NCBI GenBank assembly: GCA_958295665.1
Contig: OY282558.1
Location: 329,813,106-329,877,105 of the forward strand
DNA length: 64,000 bases
From: Tipula vernalis
Taxonomy: Eukaryota > Arthropoda > Insecta > Diptera > Tipulidae
Direction: 5' to 3'
Shown here: positions 1 to 11,649 of the stretch, in pieces
Layout of the letters: each line of letters opens with the position of its first letter
How positions within the stretch are numbered: the first letter of the stretch is position 1
Notes under the pieces: generated by a model
What the model was told of the DNA's origin: nothing
The model's input: the letters and a program-made list of their open reading frames with translations, nothing else
Database searches by the model: none
Made by a program: the position numbers and the translations under genes

Positions 1-82
1 TTAAATCGTCGGACCACAACGCAGTGCTACATACACCATTGAAAGCGTTCTTAAATTGAGTAGTCTTATGATCTCCTACTAG

Positions 83-1375
83 TTAAATAGATCGTTCATA
101 TGACAGTTGTTTATCTGGAACTTTTAAAGCATCTGTAGCTAGTCGAGGCTGGTCAGACGATTTTCCTAAACACTTAGAAAAGTCAATTGCGTTTTGGTCC
201 CATGGAAAGAGACCAGATGCGCTAAAGCCGTTTCTTAATGTTTCAGGTCCAATACAAGATTGAATCACTGTATTCAGAATAGGAGCGAATTTTGATTTGG
301 TGAGAAATTCTCCGGGGTTTTGTCGCCGCCACTCACCGACTTTTTTGTTCCACCCGGTCTTAAGCGGTTTAAGGGCACTAACGTCAGCTGGCTGCATAAT
401 ACCAGTGGCGTTTGGATATAACGCTATCAAGATTATTCCCAATTGAATGCATAACTTGCTTAGCTGTAAAGTTTGGTATGTTGTGTGACCGTCGACAAAA
501 AGAATTACGGGAAATGTGGTTCCAAAGCTCACAAGATAAGGATGAAATACTTTGGACATATATTCGTAGAACACCTCTTTTGTCATCCAACCGTTATCAC
601 TAATACCCAAACCCCAGCCATTTGGTAGTGATTTTCTGATATCCTCGTGGATCCGTTTACCAGGATAAATTACCATTGGCGGCACCATCGTTCCTGACGC
701 GGAAAACGTAAACATGACCGTAAGGTTCGGTAGGTTGTTAGCTCCTTTCGCTGCCAATAATGTTTTTGTTTTGGGGCAGAGTAGGAAATTAGTTGCATCG
801 CCGTTAAATATTCTAGCGGGGTCACTCAAAATTTCAAATAAATTATTTTCTTTTAAATATCGTTCGATTGACATAAACCACGCTCGTATATCTGATGCAC
901 CTACGGTTGAACTCGCCGACGAAACGGGGTCTGGTGTTCGTAAACAAATATTAGGATATCGTTTTAAAAACAATCGGAACCATCCATCTCCGGGTATATT
1001 ATCAGATCCAAATGGGTGATCTCTTTGTTCCATATCTAAAAACTCCTTAACTGCATGTAGCACATCCTCTTTTCTTTTAGGGAATCCTTTCCTTTGAGAT
1101 GTGATTATCCAGTCCTCAATGACGTTTTCTTCCTCTGAGGTTAAAACAATTGGAGGATCCGGCCTCACTTTTGTAAATTTATTGCTTAGCCGGAATAGCA
1201 ACGTAGTTCTGGGAACGCTGAAATGCTTAGAAGCACGCTTTCTGAAGCATTGCCGCGGAATAATTACCTTTAACTTTAGGCATTTTAACTTTTTAACAAT
1301 TGTTGACACCCCTTTAAGTATAACTATTGACTTACTGTCAATTAATGTACTCCAGAATCGTATAATAATCGACAC
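83..1375 (-). CDS. pogo/Tigger/Jerky-type DDE transposase with damaged N-terminus
   Basis: The open frame encodes 430 residues. The remains of a psq-type helix-turn-helix (RASKHFSVPRTTLLFRLSNK, about residues 47-66) are followed by a CENP-B-like DNA-binding region and a DDE_1 catalytic core. The three acidic residues are visible: NGDATNF (D193), LFVDGHTTY (D295) and QPADVSALKPLK (D331), giving the DD35D spacing of pogo-like enzymes. The native start is probably the ATG at 1283 (MPKVKGNYSAAMLQKA), which lies in another frame. A small deletion and frameshift inside the first helix now separates it from the rest, and the first 30 residues of the open frame translate terminal non-coding DNA. The core is intact, but DNA binding is probably lost. 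It would act in the nucleus by cut-and-paste at TA sites. Confidence 0.85.
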   Translation of the reverse strand: MSIIIRFWSTLIDSKSIVILKGVSTIVKKLKCLKLKVIIPRQCFRKRASKHFSVPRTTLLFRLSNKFTKVRPDPPIVLTSEEENVIEDWIITSQRKGFPKRKEDVLHAVKEFLDMEQRDHPFGSDNIPGDGWFRLFLKRYPNICLRTPDPVSSASSTVGASDIRAWFMSIERYLKENNLFEILSDPARIFNGDATNFLLCPKTKTLLAAKGANNLPNLTVMFTFSASGTMVPPMVIYPGKRIHEDIRKSLPNGWGLGISDNGWMTKEVFYEYMSKVFHPYLVSFGTTFPVILFVDGHTTYQTLQLSKLCIQLGIILIALYPNATGIMQPADVSALKPLKTGWNKKVGEWRRQNPGEFLTKSKFAPILNTVIQSCIGPETLRNGFSASGLFPWDQNAIDFSKCLGKSSDQPRLATDALKVPDKQLSYERSI

Positions 1376-1811
1376 GAAGTGTCAATAGTTGAATATGCAA
1401 TTTATTCTATTTTAATTATTGACACGTCAATTATCTAATTAACTAAATTAAATATATAAGATTTTTAATGTAAATCTATAAATAGACATCTTAACTAAAC
1501 TCAATCCTAATAATCAAAACATATAAAATTAAAAATAAGTTAATTATGAGGTACTTACAAGTTTCAATTCCTTAACAAAATTTAATTTTTTTGACGCCAA
1601 ATACTTAGCTGTCACTACGAGTTGTTTCTCATCCAAAATTCACAAATAAACTGAATGACCATAGCAAAAACGATAATACTATTTCAAAGATAAAAAAGGA
1701 TAGACATATATAAAATAAACAAGGAAAGTATACATAAAACCAATTTATATTAAAACCTTATGAAATACAGCAGTGTCAATAACTATCTTGAAATTTTAGG
1801 GTGTCAATTAC
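1300..1811. promoter_or_regulatory. cluster of TGTCAAT/ATTGACA subterminal motifs
   Basis: TTGACA-type heptamers in both orientations occur at 1303, 1326, 1336, 1380, 1418, 1774 and 1802. The arrangement is typical of subterminal transposase-binding sites, and it sits immediately upstream of the pogo-like gene. Binding is inferred; only the repetition is seen. Confidence 0.45.
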
Positions 1812-2875
1812 TACTATATATTGATTACGCTACATATGAATCTCTTTTCTTTGGTTGCGACCCTTCTGAGGAAGGCATCTCTATGAAGAGCCGTCTAAGA
1901 CTTTCAGACCGATTAAAATTAATTCTATTGAATCGTGTTTTAATCGTGGCTCCGAACTGAACCCGAAACCCGCTTCGGTTCAGAGATTTTTTCATATTTT
2001 TGGGAATCCGAACTCGATTCTGAATCAAGACAAAATTCGAGTTCAAGTTCGAAAAAAATTTTAGTGCCACAACGAATTCAAATTAATTTTAGCACTAAAT
2101 TCAATTAAATGAAAATTCGTTATTTATTTGTACTTATTAAACCGAACTAGAACCCGAACCTGAACCTGAGCGCAGTAAATTTTTAGACTGAACCTGAACT
2201 TCAATCGATTTAGAATGACAGTCTGTCATTATGTAAAAGATTGCCAATTTTTTCATGGGCGTTCAGTACGATTTCCAATGATTTATTCCCAAAGTCTTTC
2301 GCTAGGAAATAAGAAGAATTTTTTTTTATTAATGGTTGTCGATTAAATTTTAATAATCAGTCTAAACTTTCCTTCCTTGCTTGCCAAAGAAATATTAAGT
2401 AAAATATATATTCAGATCTTCAAATTAGGCAATGTAAATATTTTAAGATTATACGCCCTTTCACAAAACTGAACAATTTAAAATAATCAAAGTATTATTA
2501 AAAGAACCCCGTAATAATTATAATTAATTAATTAAATTCTAAACCCATCAATTTCAGTAGATTCAAAAATTTTAATATAGTTCAAAATTTTCTTATTCGA
2601 GGATCTTGTGTGAGACATCCAATTTGGAAGCAAATTGACTGAAATACCCAAATTGAAAATATCGAAAATTTAGTTCATGTAAAAAACTATTAGTAAGAGA
2701 TCTGGAACATCTATAAAATGGCGATCATAAATTGTACGCCATCACGTTTCTCTTGATATTACATTTGTTATACCAAAACGAGTGTAGCTTATTTAAGAAA
2801 GCCGATGCATTAATTTTCGTTAATTAATTTCTAGTAAGCAATTGTTATTCACTCGGAATTGTTGCTAGTAAAATA
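1812..2875. other. AT-rich non-coding stretch with GAACC-rich low complexity
   Basis: No gene is recognised. Around 1948-2200 the sequence is made of degenerate GAACC/GAACCTGAACC hexamer-like steps and their complements. The short open frames here translate that repeat. The rest is AT-rich. Confidence 0.5.
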
Positions 2876-2975
2876 TTTTATTTATTTTTATGCATTTTTA
2901 TGTAGTCAACATATTACAGTAAATGTGAATATAGTATAGCGGTAAATGTACGAATAAAAATGGACAAAAAGGGGA

Positions 2976-4990
2976 ATGTTTTATAAAGCCCTCGGAGCTA
3001 CCTTTAAGCAAGGGACCAACGTGGAGTTAAATATATTTTACATAAGCCCCAGCTCTGTAAGGAATTTTATCGGTATATTTACGTGGTGTAGTTCTAACGT
3101 CCATGTTTTTAACATAGTGCTAAGGGCCTCGTTGGTCGAAGCTGTTCTACTGGGCTTGGGTTGATTAGCATGTTAACTTAATTTCTTCACTGACGAATTC
3201 CACTTTTAGATTTTTATGAAGGTTATAATTCCTTATTTACCATGGTACGTTGACCATACCACGCAAGACTTTATTTTGAAAAGTTTGAATTACTTTTATG
3301 TTATAATTTCCTTGGTACAGCCCCATAGCTGTATACCATACGTCCAAACAGGTTTCAATATCTGCCGATATAATAGCAATTTATTATGCAATTTTCTAGA
3401 TTTGATGTTTAGCTCCAGTTTAGCATCCAAGGGTCATTCCTAAGTATTTGGCCGTGTTTGTATGTGTAATTGGTTGCGAATTCAATCGAATAGGTAACCA
3501 ATTAACAATTTTGTTGGTAAATTTTATATGTACAGATTAAGTTTCGTTGAGTTGAAGGTGCCATTTCTTTGTCCAATTACTTAATGAATTATCGGCATTT
3601 TGTAATTTAGTGGTTGACTCTTCTATATTGTTGCCAATTGGCAAGATTGCAGTATCATCCGCAAATGTTGCAATACTTGTATTTTTTGTACTTGGTACGT
3701 CACGCGTATAAAATATATAGAGTATTGGCCCCAGAACACTTCCTTGTGGATAGTCAGTGTCCAGCTGATATTTTCTTTAAAATCAGGTAAAACTGCTTCG
3801 GCAGATCTCCGTCTTGTTTATATTCCAGGCCCTGGTGCCATACTGGGTCAAAGGCTTGAGATACGCCCAAGAAAACACAAGGGCATCTTCAATTAAATCT
3901 GTGATTCTGTGCACTTGATCTGTGGTAAAATGTCTATGTTTAAATCCAAATAATTTTGAAATTGTAGGAAGTAGAGAAATCAGCCTGTTCGATGTTAGGT
4001 TTTAGAATCATTGTCACCTCTGCCCCCTTTCATTGGAATGGAATGTATTTTATTCTGAACGCTGCGTTGATTATTTTTTCTCTGATAGTGCTTTAACTAT
4101 AAGTCCAGTGATTAGGTCATAACCAGGGGATTTTTTTGAGCTTAAGTTGTTGTTTATTTCATCCTTTAGCTCTTGTAGCGTTACATGTTTTATGTTTTGC
4201 TTATCCACTTTATTTACGGGAATTATATTTTCTTCAGCTGTTTGCCTTGGAAGAGGTTTAATTGTGTCTTCAAGGTAGGCTGGAAACAATGCAGCTTTTT
4301 CTTTGGCACTTCTAGCCCAAGTTCCATCGCCATTCTTGATAGGAGCTATTTGTACTTAGCTCTTTTAAAACTTTTAGTTGCTTTCCAAAGGGAATAATAA
4401 GCGTCCTTATTGCCAGAAAGGCCAGTTAGGTATTCGCTTAAAGATTTGTTCTTGATTTCTTTGATAAGCATTTTCAATTTGTTGCTTAAATAATTAAGTC
4501 GTGCTTTGTTTTGTGCTGCTCGGTTCCAACCAGATTTTTCGCGCTTTCCATTTTTCTATAACCAGATCTTTCACTTCTACTGAATAGTTCATGTGATTTT
4601 CCGTTTTGTTACGAGTAGGAGGAGTACTCTGCCATGCTGCTTGTAGTGTACTGTTGTTCAGCAGCTCTAGTTGAACATCAAGTTGTGCCGGAGTTTTAAT
4701 TGGTACTTGTAATTCTGTATTGTCTTAATGTTTTCCTTCACAAATATGGCTGAGCCTCCTCTATTGCTTTTCCTGCTGGGTGGATAGCGTCGTAACACTG
4801 GTATCCTCAAATTCTAACGAATGAATCTATTGTCAGATGAGATTTTGATTAGGCATATACATACTATATGTATGTACCTATCTTTTCTAAATTTAGAAAA
4901 CTTTCTAGCTCTGGAATTTGTTGCAACAGCCCATTTGCATTCCAATTGGCGTTGCTGAATTCATTCACTGTTTCTTGCTTATTTAATCGC
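2976..4990 (-). pseudogene. Jockey ORF2 (endonuclease-reverse transcriptase) remnant
   Basis: The start of the endonuclease is recognisable at about 4990-4870 (NANWNANGLLQQIPELESFL), followed by GYQCYDAIHP and GGSAIFVKENI at about 4740-4820. The RT N-terminal block appears at 4071-4289 (SSKKSPGYDLITGLIVKALS), and the C-terminal motif NKVLRGMVNVPW near 3250. The reverse transcriptase palm with its YADD motif was not found and is probably lost to decay between 4070 and 3400. The encoded enzyme would nick the target and prime reverse transcription there; this copy cannot be active. Confidence 0.75.
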
Positions 4991-5039
4991 TTATTTATAA
5001 CGTCCAGGCTTCTTTCTGGTTTTAGTAGCCTTAAGTTTA

Positions 5040-6553
5040 AGGCTTCCATATTGGCCGTCTTCCTTGTTAATTACTATTTCCCGGTGTTGTACAATCTGTG
5101 AGTATGTTTTTCGGCCTACTATTGCACTTCTTTGTGGTAGTTCTACCACTGGGTTTTTGGACATTGTCCTATTACTGGGCACCCCATAGTTTAGCGGGCC
5201 CTAGCGTTTTTTGTTTCCCAGGTTTTGCAGTTCCCTTGCTACTTCACACCCTCTATAATTAGCGGGATGCTCTCCATTACTGTTTACGGATTTTGGATTC
5301 GTATTTTTTGTCAAATTACAAGATGGGGCTTGATGTTACCCCGAACATTTCACACATACAGGCTCTCGTTTGCAATTTTTCTGCGTGTGATTATATCCTT
5401 GGCACTTCTTACACTGAGGTATCAAGCCAGTGGATTTTCTTAGCGCTTCTATTCTAACTCTCATAATATTAAGGACTGCCTACATATTGAATTTTTTTTC
5501 CATTTTTTCTTTGCTATTAAAAGTAAGCATAAACAATTCAAGCCCGCTTTTATTAATTTTGATCCCTTGATCGCAGTTACGGTTTTTTCTTTTTTTAGGA
5601 TATTTACCGCATCTTCTATTTTAAAGCCTGGATTTTAAGGTTTTCGATTATATCCTGCTTTGTACAGGTTGGGTGAGGACCTCTGGCCATCACTTTGATC
5701 GGGCGATCATTTTTGTAGTCATATGTGTATTATCCCTTGCCTTCATCTGTCAGCTTTGCAGCCAAGGTTCTATAAATTTCAATATCTGTTGGTTTGATTT
5801 TCCATATATTATTGTTCAGTGCTACAACTCTGTATTCTTTTGTAGTCACCGATTTCATTAATGATTGGATAGTATCACATTCAGTTACGCCAATAATGTT
5901 GATTGGTGGTGGTGGTGCATTTTCCTTAATTTTGATAGGTTGGTTTTCCTGTTCGGGTATATTTTGCTGATTTTGACTTAATACACCTGATTTTGAAGTT
6001 TGGTTTGAAGCTACTATTTCTGGAGAATAGTCTGCCTTCCTTTTCCAATCAGTTTCTTCTCTTAATTCTTCTTCGTCAGTGAGGAAATTTGTAGCTCCGG
6101 CGCCTCTGGTTTCTTAGCTTGCAAATCATTTTTCTTACGGAACTCTAAAGCATCCTGTACCTCAGGTTCCTTTGCTTATAAATATTTTTAGTTCTTAATT
6201 TTCTAACTTACGAGATTTAACTTCTTTAATTAACTCCGTTGTAATTTTTTCAATCTTGCACAGTTGTCTACGAAGTTCTTCATTTTCTATCTCAACACTT
6301 CTAGTTGAGGATTTTGGTGATCTTGGTATTATGGAACTTCTTCCAAATGGGTTTTCAGAGTACATTACCTCTAAAGTATTACGCTTGCTCACCCCTCAAA
6401 GTCGCCGGCACTGGGTATTCGTTTCCCTGCACCGTAATGTTTACTCTATCCGGGACCGCCATATTGGTTATTATATTCAGGATATCACCCTTAGCTAGTT
6501 TTGGTTCGCGAATGATATTTTATTTCCCATCTACCCGCCGACAATTCGGTTAG
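5040..6553 (-). pseudogene. Jockey ORF1 (gag-like) remnant
   Basis: Reading frames on the minus strand give a coiled-coil-like N-terminal part (about 6195-6392, rich in E, K and I). About 5200-5450 there is a zinc-knuckle cluster: CKKCQGYNHTQKNC, then CVKCSG followed by a stop and APSC, then HPANYRGC. That CCHC trio is characteristic of Jockey-type ORF1, an RNA-binding protein that packages the element's transcript. Frameshifts occur between blocks and no continuous frame survives. The tail (4991-5182) keeps the basic region SQIVQHREIVINKED that precedes ORF2 in this clade. Confidence 0.7.
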
Positions 6554-6560
6554 GGTTTAC

Positions 6561-6870
6561 CCCTGTCCGCCATCTGGGGCCGCGCCCGATATGGGCTAGC
6601 AACTACAAACAGGACTATCGAATGTGAACATTTTTTTTTAAGATTTTCTACTTAGCTTTAGAATTGGGCATGATGCAGTGGGAAATAAAAATGATCAATA
6701 AATAATGGTTCTGGGAAAGGACTAGGTCTTTGCCTTTATCATATATGGGAGAAAAAATCAAATTTCGATGTATTGCAAAAAATGATGATGTCAACATCAC
6801 GCAAATTTTGATCTTCTGGGTCTTGATAAATTGACCAATTTTTGATAAGGATTTACTGTACAAATTAAAT
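6561..6870. other. junction between Jockey and BEL/Pao remnants
   Basis: No gene is recognised. The stretch starts with a somewhat GC-richer piece (6560-6620), probably the 5' end of the Jockey copy, then becomes AT-rich non-coding DNA. Confidence 0.4.
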
Positions 6871-6896
6871 AAATTTGTGGATTAAAAAAATAAAAA

Positions 6897-7511
6897 TTAA
6901 TTGACAAAAATTATGAATTTGTTCGGCTTCCCAACTTTTCCTTTTGGGAGTCTTCCAATGATGAAATGGCCTGGAGTTAGTGCAGATAAATCCGATGGAC
7001 CGCTTGTCATGGGTGTAAGGGGCATTGAATCAAGGCAAGCCTCTATTTGAGTTACTAACGTATTTAATTGTTCAGAAGTGTAATTTTCATCAAGTAGCAT
7101 ATGTTTCAGTAAATTGTTTTCGCTTTTTAAAGCGGATTCCCACAAACCACCGAAATGGGGGATCGGGGAGGAATTGTACGGTATCGAATACCATCTTCAG
7201 TACAGTACTTTAATACCTCATGTTTATGAAATTGTGAATCAAAAATTTGTTGCAATTCTCGTAGATTTCCATCAGCATCCACAAAATTTGTAGCACTATC
7301 ACTAAAAATATTAGAACACATCGTCCTCTTCGAGAAACAAATCGCCTGAGAGCATGCAAAAAGAATTAGTCGTTAGATCTTGAACAACTTCTAAGTGAGT
7401 TGCTTTTGTGGGGAAGCAAACTAAAACAGCAATAAATGCTTTTGTAACAATAATTGATAACAATATTGTCGAAAGCACAAGATGGTTGCACACGTTCAGG
7501 AGGTAATTCAC
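6897..7511 (-). pseudogene. BEL/Pao copy A integrase remnant
   Basis: The block at 7311-7511 contains CFPTKATHLEVVQDLTT, the catalytic-core entry of BEL integrase. 7127-7321 contains SDSATNFVDADGNLREL, with the second Asp in the DxGTNF-like motif altered to DSATNF. 6897-7145 contains LNTLVTQIEACLDSMPLTP and LSALTPGHFIIG, the typical C-terminal core. Frameshifts join the three. The enzyme would insert cDNA; this copy is broken. Confidence 0.8.
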
Positions 7512-8019
7512 CCATCAGTTGGTAGTTGACGTCGGTTTTGTCCTGCGGATAATTTCCCGAAATGTTCGTTACGATCTAATAACGTTGTAAATATATGGTT
7601 GGACAGATGAGGAATTGGATGTTTGTAATTATTTGATCAAGGAAGAGCGGCCACCAGCCGGTGTTGTCGATAAACGGATTTAGTTTTAAGATTGAACTTT
7701 GCTTATTAAGCAATTTGTTAGCGTTAAACAATTCGAGTTTTTTACTATACGTTGCAGGCTGAATAAACTTTACTAATCCATTGAGGGTGGAAATGCCCTC
7801 ACTCCTGAGGTGATATATCATCATACTTATGATTTTCAACCTTTAATTTTGTATTTTGAAAAAATTTATTTAGGTCTGAATAACGTTCTATAGGATAGTT
7901 TTGCGGTTCATTTATTTCTAATAAAGTTTTAGATTTCAAATATTCCTTATCATCTGAACACACTAGTTTTGGGTAGGTTCCAATTTTCCTTAACCTTTTC
8001 ATACAATTCAGTTAATAAT

Positions 8020-8210
8020 AATAAAGACGCGCAAAGTTCCGGTCGCGGTATAGTTTTGGTCTTAATAGGAGCTACCCTTGATTTAGTACAAAGCAAATTT
8101 CAATTATAAGTACCATCTTTATTTAACGTCCGAATATTTATACAGCATCCAAAACCTAATTCGGATTCATCACCGAAACCGTGGATCGTTTGCTGGTTGG
8201 AAAATCCATC
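8020..8210 (-). pseudogene. BEL/Pao copy A RNase H-like fragment
   Basis: The minus strand encodes QTIHGFGDESELGFGCC, then SRVAPIKTKTIPRPELCASL. This is the RNase H/peptidase A17-region signature of BEL/Pao polyproteins, where the normal wording is HGFSDAS followed by SR.AP...IPRLELC. The first catalytic acidic residue is kept (FGD). Stops follow towards 7800. Confidence 0.7.
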
Positions 8211-8429
8211 CATTCTGATTGAGTCAGTTCTGGATGGTCATCATCTCATTTTAAGTTCGGAATTGACCACAAATTTTACACATACTTTTTTGTAATAAAA
8301 ATTACTGGGGCACAAAGGCCTAGCGAGCCATAAAATTGAGAAATTTGTGACAAAACAGTTCGTTTATTAAAAGAATTTGTTCCAAATCATTCCCAAAACG
8401 CTAATGATGTTTAGATTATTAAGTTCGCG

Positions 8430-8720
8430 ATCAGGAATAACTTCAGTATTTTTATACAAACCCAATTTGTTAACTCAAAACCTTCCTTTGCCAATAATGA
8501 AGTTTAATTTAAATTTAATAGATTTGGTTTCGTTTACGGTATTTGCACCCGTCCACAGGTCATCTACATAGAAATCATCAAGAAGTATTTGTGATATGTC
8601 AGGACTTAAACATGTAATTTCGGCGGTAACAGAATTTGTGCCAGAATTATCACCATTAGCAACTAAAGCAAAAGAAGTCTCTGACCAGGATTTGTTATGT
8701 TTTAATTTGAATTCGAAGCT
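8430..8720 (-). pseudogene. BEL/Pao copy A reverse transcriptase fragment
   Basis: The minus strand reads DDFYVDDLWTGANTV and then FELTNWV. This is the catalytic YVDD loop plus the following thumb region of BEL/Pao reverse transcriptase. The N-terminal fingers and palm are absent. A frameshift follows at about 8460. Confidence 0.75.
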
Positions 8721-9342
8721 TCTGGGTTTTGATTATTTGTTGAGGTTTTGATTTATATTAGGCTGATGATTTTCGTTGTTTGATCTGCTATTATGTCGAT
8801 TTTGACTAGTAAAATGCATTAATGTATGATATTTATTTTTGTATTTAAGACAAGAACTTTTGGAATTGCATATTGAAAAATAAATATTGAATAATTCGAT
8901 TTGAAATATACACAGCTTATTTCGCCTTTGGTTTCAATTGTAAGCAACGAATGTTTACAATTTTGTTGTTTACATGGTTGCTCAATATTTGGTGTTTTAG
9001 ACACAATTGGAGACATATCTTTAAGAATTCGGGCTCTTTGCCTAAAAATGTCCATAATTTCTTTTATGGTAGGGTCTCTGTCAATTGGTTTCTTAGTCTC
9101 TATTTAATGACGTGAACTTTTGTAGACTAATTGAAAATCATGAAATACCAAATATAAATCCCACTTTTTAATTGGAATTTTCAAAGATTTAAGAGAATTG
9201 TACTGTTTCCAGAACCCTTCAATAAACGTACATAAATCTTGTGCAATGTTTTCTCTCCGCACAGGTTTTAGGTTGTACAAGGAGTGCATACGCATTATCC
9301 TTATGCAACAAGCCGTTTTCGTAATGCTTAAAAAGAGCACCA

Positions 9343-9912
9343 CACTTCTATACAGTTTTCTTTTGAGTTCGGTACTGATTTTATAAAATGAAAGGCTTTA
9401 CCTCCTTTTAAACAATCTTGCAACATTGTAAATTTTAAAGTTTTATTTAGTCTAACTTAAAAACGTTTCATGAAATTCCATCCACGATGTAAATGACCCA
9501 TCGAATTTAGGTAAAGGAATTTCTGGAATTGCAAAATTTAAAAACTTTCCATTGATTTGAAAATTTTCCATCGCTAGAGTCTGAATATTTGAAAACTGAA
9601 AATCTTGTCGGTAAATTTCATCAAACCGATTTCTAATTCGAGATTCCACTAATCGACAATTTGTTTCGAAGTCATGACGAGCGCGAGAACCATCCTCATC
9701 TGGATCTAATAACTCCAGATCCAACTGTACGCTTCGTAGAACTTACTGTATGGAGATTTCACTGAATCCAACATTAACTCTAGTTCACCTTTAGTTAATT
9801 GGCAAGGATTCTTATTTAAATTTTGATGGTAAGTAACTCGACCTTTCAAACCACGAATGGAGTTTTTACATTTAAGTGCTTCCACATTTGAAGATAATTT
9901 AATAAAATACAA
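9343..9912 (-). pseudogene. BEL/Pao copy A gag (DUF1759-type) remnant
   Basis: The first block (9706-9912) has the basic N-terminal pattern of BEL gag (IRGLKGRVTYHQNLNKN). The second (9452-9724) contains DLELLDPDEDGSRARHDFE and ends in LPKFDGSFTSWMEFHETF, the hallmark of the DUF1759 gag domain. The two blocks are joined by a frameshift near 9715. Gag would form the particle shell. Downstream, at 8819-9055, a cysteine-rich scrap (CKQQNCKH) may be the knuckle region. Confidence 0.75.
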
Positions 9913-9950
9913 TTGACTCTAATTATGAAAATACCTATCCACATTCAAAT

Positions 9951-11089
9951 GCTTTTCTGTAAGAAACCGAAATTGACACTTAAAATATGCTGTGACGTGA
10001 CTGAAAATTTAAAGAAAATTCCTTGCGTCGAGTATTTGAAGTTAATATAATTTGATACAATATTGATGATGTCAGCTTAAGATTAATCTTAAAAAATTTA
10101 AATTCAAAGCTTTTAATTAAGTTCCATTCATTGAATGGAACTTAAAATAAAACAGAAAATATTTTAGAAGTCACTTGATCAAATCTGTGAGTTTACATTT
10201 TAGTATTTGGTGTGGTTCCATATGCGTTCAAAACGGCTTGTATGTGACGAAATGGCAATTTTCTGTGACAATTTTTATAATTGATATTTGCGAATTTAGG
10301 GATAATCCTTTGTATCGATGGAAGTTTCAAGTACACTAATTGATGAACTTAGAAATCCATAATTAGACGAAATAGATACTATACACATTTTTTATTCTCT
10401 TTTTTCGAGCTTGCAAATATATCTTTAACCGTATCAAGCGCGATCGAATCTTCGTCTTCTAATTTGATTAATTTCTATATTCGTAAATTTTTTTTAATAG
10501 TATTCGGCGGCTTCAATCCAGGTATTCCACCTGGTGACTGTTATCTTTGGTGGAAGGTCCTAAATTTGGCCTTCCGAAGTTTCGGCCACTCGATATAACC
10601 CGTGTGCCAAACCAGTAACAAGTAACCGCCTACACCATAAATGGTCGAAATGTCTAGCTACTGTGGAACTACTGGCTTTGTCTAATGCCGTATTCAATAA
10701 AAACATTTTGCGGCTTTCAGCATTTTGCAAAGGTTTTTAAACAAAAATCCAGGTACGTAATCTTTTCATTCATCACCTAAGGTATAAATGTCTGACATGT
10801 AGTTCTGTCGTTTTTTTGATTGACATTTTACAAAAATATGCAATACTAATTTGATGTAAAATGCGAACATTTCTTGGTTATTTTATGAAAGGTTCAAAAA
10901 TGTTTATTTAGGTCTTAAAAAGTCTAAAATCTATAAAAAGGTTCCAAACCAAGGAAAAGTTGTGCTAACAAACCGATGCCATATGAACGGAACTTTTTTG
11001 AATCATGTTTCTATGTAACCAAAACATGTAAACCTGGCTTCAGCACGAAAAGGTTTTAACCTAAAAACCAAAGCCCTATAAATGACTAA
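9951..11089. other. non-coding interval between BEL/Pao A and Tc1 fragment
   Basis: No coding sequence is recognised. It holds a perfect short palindrome at 10119-10143 (listed separately). From 10660 the DNA may be the outer part of the Tc1 copy or another decayed MITE, but no clear terminal inverted repeats were found. Confidence 0.4.
10119..10143. repeat. perfect 12-bp-arm palindrome
   Basis: AAGTTCCATTCA is followed by one base and its exact reverse complement, and flanked by AT-rich DNA. It could form a small cruciform. No function is assigned. Confidence 0.6.
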
Positions 11090-11645
11090 TTCTTAAAAAT
11101 TTGCTCTTAAGTTACTTTTTAGTACCCCACGTCTAGAAGATTTTAGTGCGATGTCACAAAAAAATGTTATTTGCCATTTGATGAGAATTTAGGCATTGGC
11201 ATATAGCTCATCTAAATTTTTTGGTGATCCTAAGTACCCTATTACTTTCCGCTTCAGGTGTTGCCACAAGTATTCACACAGTTCGGTCACACGATCCTCT
11301 TTCCATGTTTTCACAAAGCGGGCAGTGCGCTTCGGATGATTATCATGATGGAATATGATTTTCGAAACATTCTTGCCTCATTTTTCCAGGCTTTCAGTAA
11401 AGCAATACACCTACGTAGTCATTTGCACTCATCCTTCCTAACACTCTCTGGCAGAATCCAACCCCTTCCGATCTCATACAGCAACACAACATTATGTTGT
11501 TCTGCTGAATCTCGGTTTGCTTCGCATTAAGTTTCTGAAGTGCTTCTCTTATCTTTCGGGCAGGCCCATTTTCTGACTCCGTTCCAAACGATTAATTTTG
11601 GTTTCGTTGGTGAAAATCACACTCGACCAGTTATCAGTTGTGTAA
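11090..11645 (-). pseudogene. Tc1/mariner transposase fragment
   Basis: Read on the minus strand, the piece begins inside the catalytic domain with VIFTNETKINRLERSQKMG (family norm VIFSDETKF). It continues with an FHHDNHPKRTARFVKTWKED block (norm QQDNDPKH) and ends with LKRKVIGYLGSPKNLDEL. These are the second and third catalytic regions of a Tc1-type DDE enzyme. The first catalytic D is changed to N, and stops and shifts interrupt the frame. The N-terminal DNA-binding half is absent, and the fragment abuts BEL/Pao copy B directly. Confidence 0.7.
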
Positions 11646-11649
11646 TTTT

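Larger units (their letters stand above)
1..1811 (-). mobile_element. pogo/Tigger-like DNA transposon, truncated by window start
   Basis: The segment holds a pogo-type transposase reading leftward and, upstream of its start, about 500 bp of AT-rich DNA with many ATTGACA/TGTCAAT motifs ending near 1811. The arms TTGACACCC (1303-1311) and its complement (about 1797-1808) face each other. The other terminus lies before position 1, so the full length and target duplication cannot be seen. Family membership comes from the transposase; the right boundary is an inference from where the TGTCAAT motifs stop. Confidence 0.7.
2880..6560 (-). mobile_element. Jockey-clade non-LTR retrotransposon, decayed
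   Basis: Read leftward, the segment gives the Jockey order: an ORF1 gag-like protein with a CCHC cluster, then ORF2 with endonuclease, reverse transcriptase and the C-terminal tail. An A-rich run near 2870-2890 is the likely 3' end. Both frames are broken by many stops and shifts, and the middle of the endonuclease is missing. No target duplication was identified. The adjacent BEL/Pao copy on the same strand is unrelated. Confidence 0.8.
6871..9950 (-). mobile_element. BEL/Pao LTR retrotransposon copy A, internally deleted, LTRs not found
   Basis: In minus-strand order the segment carries gag (9912-9250), a zinc-knuckle-like remnant, the second half of the reverse transcriptase, an RNase H-like block and an integrase. 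This is the BEL/Pao order. The part between gag and the RT YVDD motif (about 8800-8700) is much too short for a protease and RT palm, so a large internal deletion is inferred. No pair of long terminal repeats was found at the edges. Confidence 0.8.

Noticed and set aside
10660..11090. Possible MITE around the TGCCGTATTCAATAAAAA words
   Set aside because: The facing right-hand sequence matches only in scattered short words; no terminal repeat could be defended.
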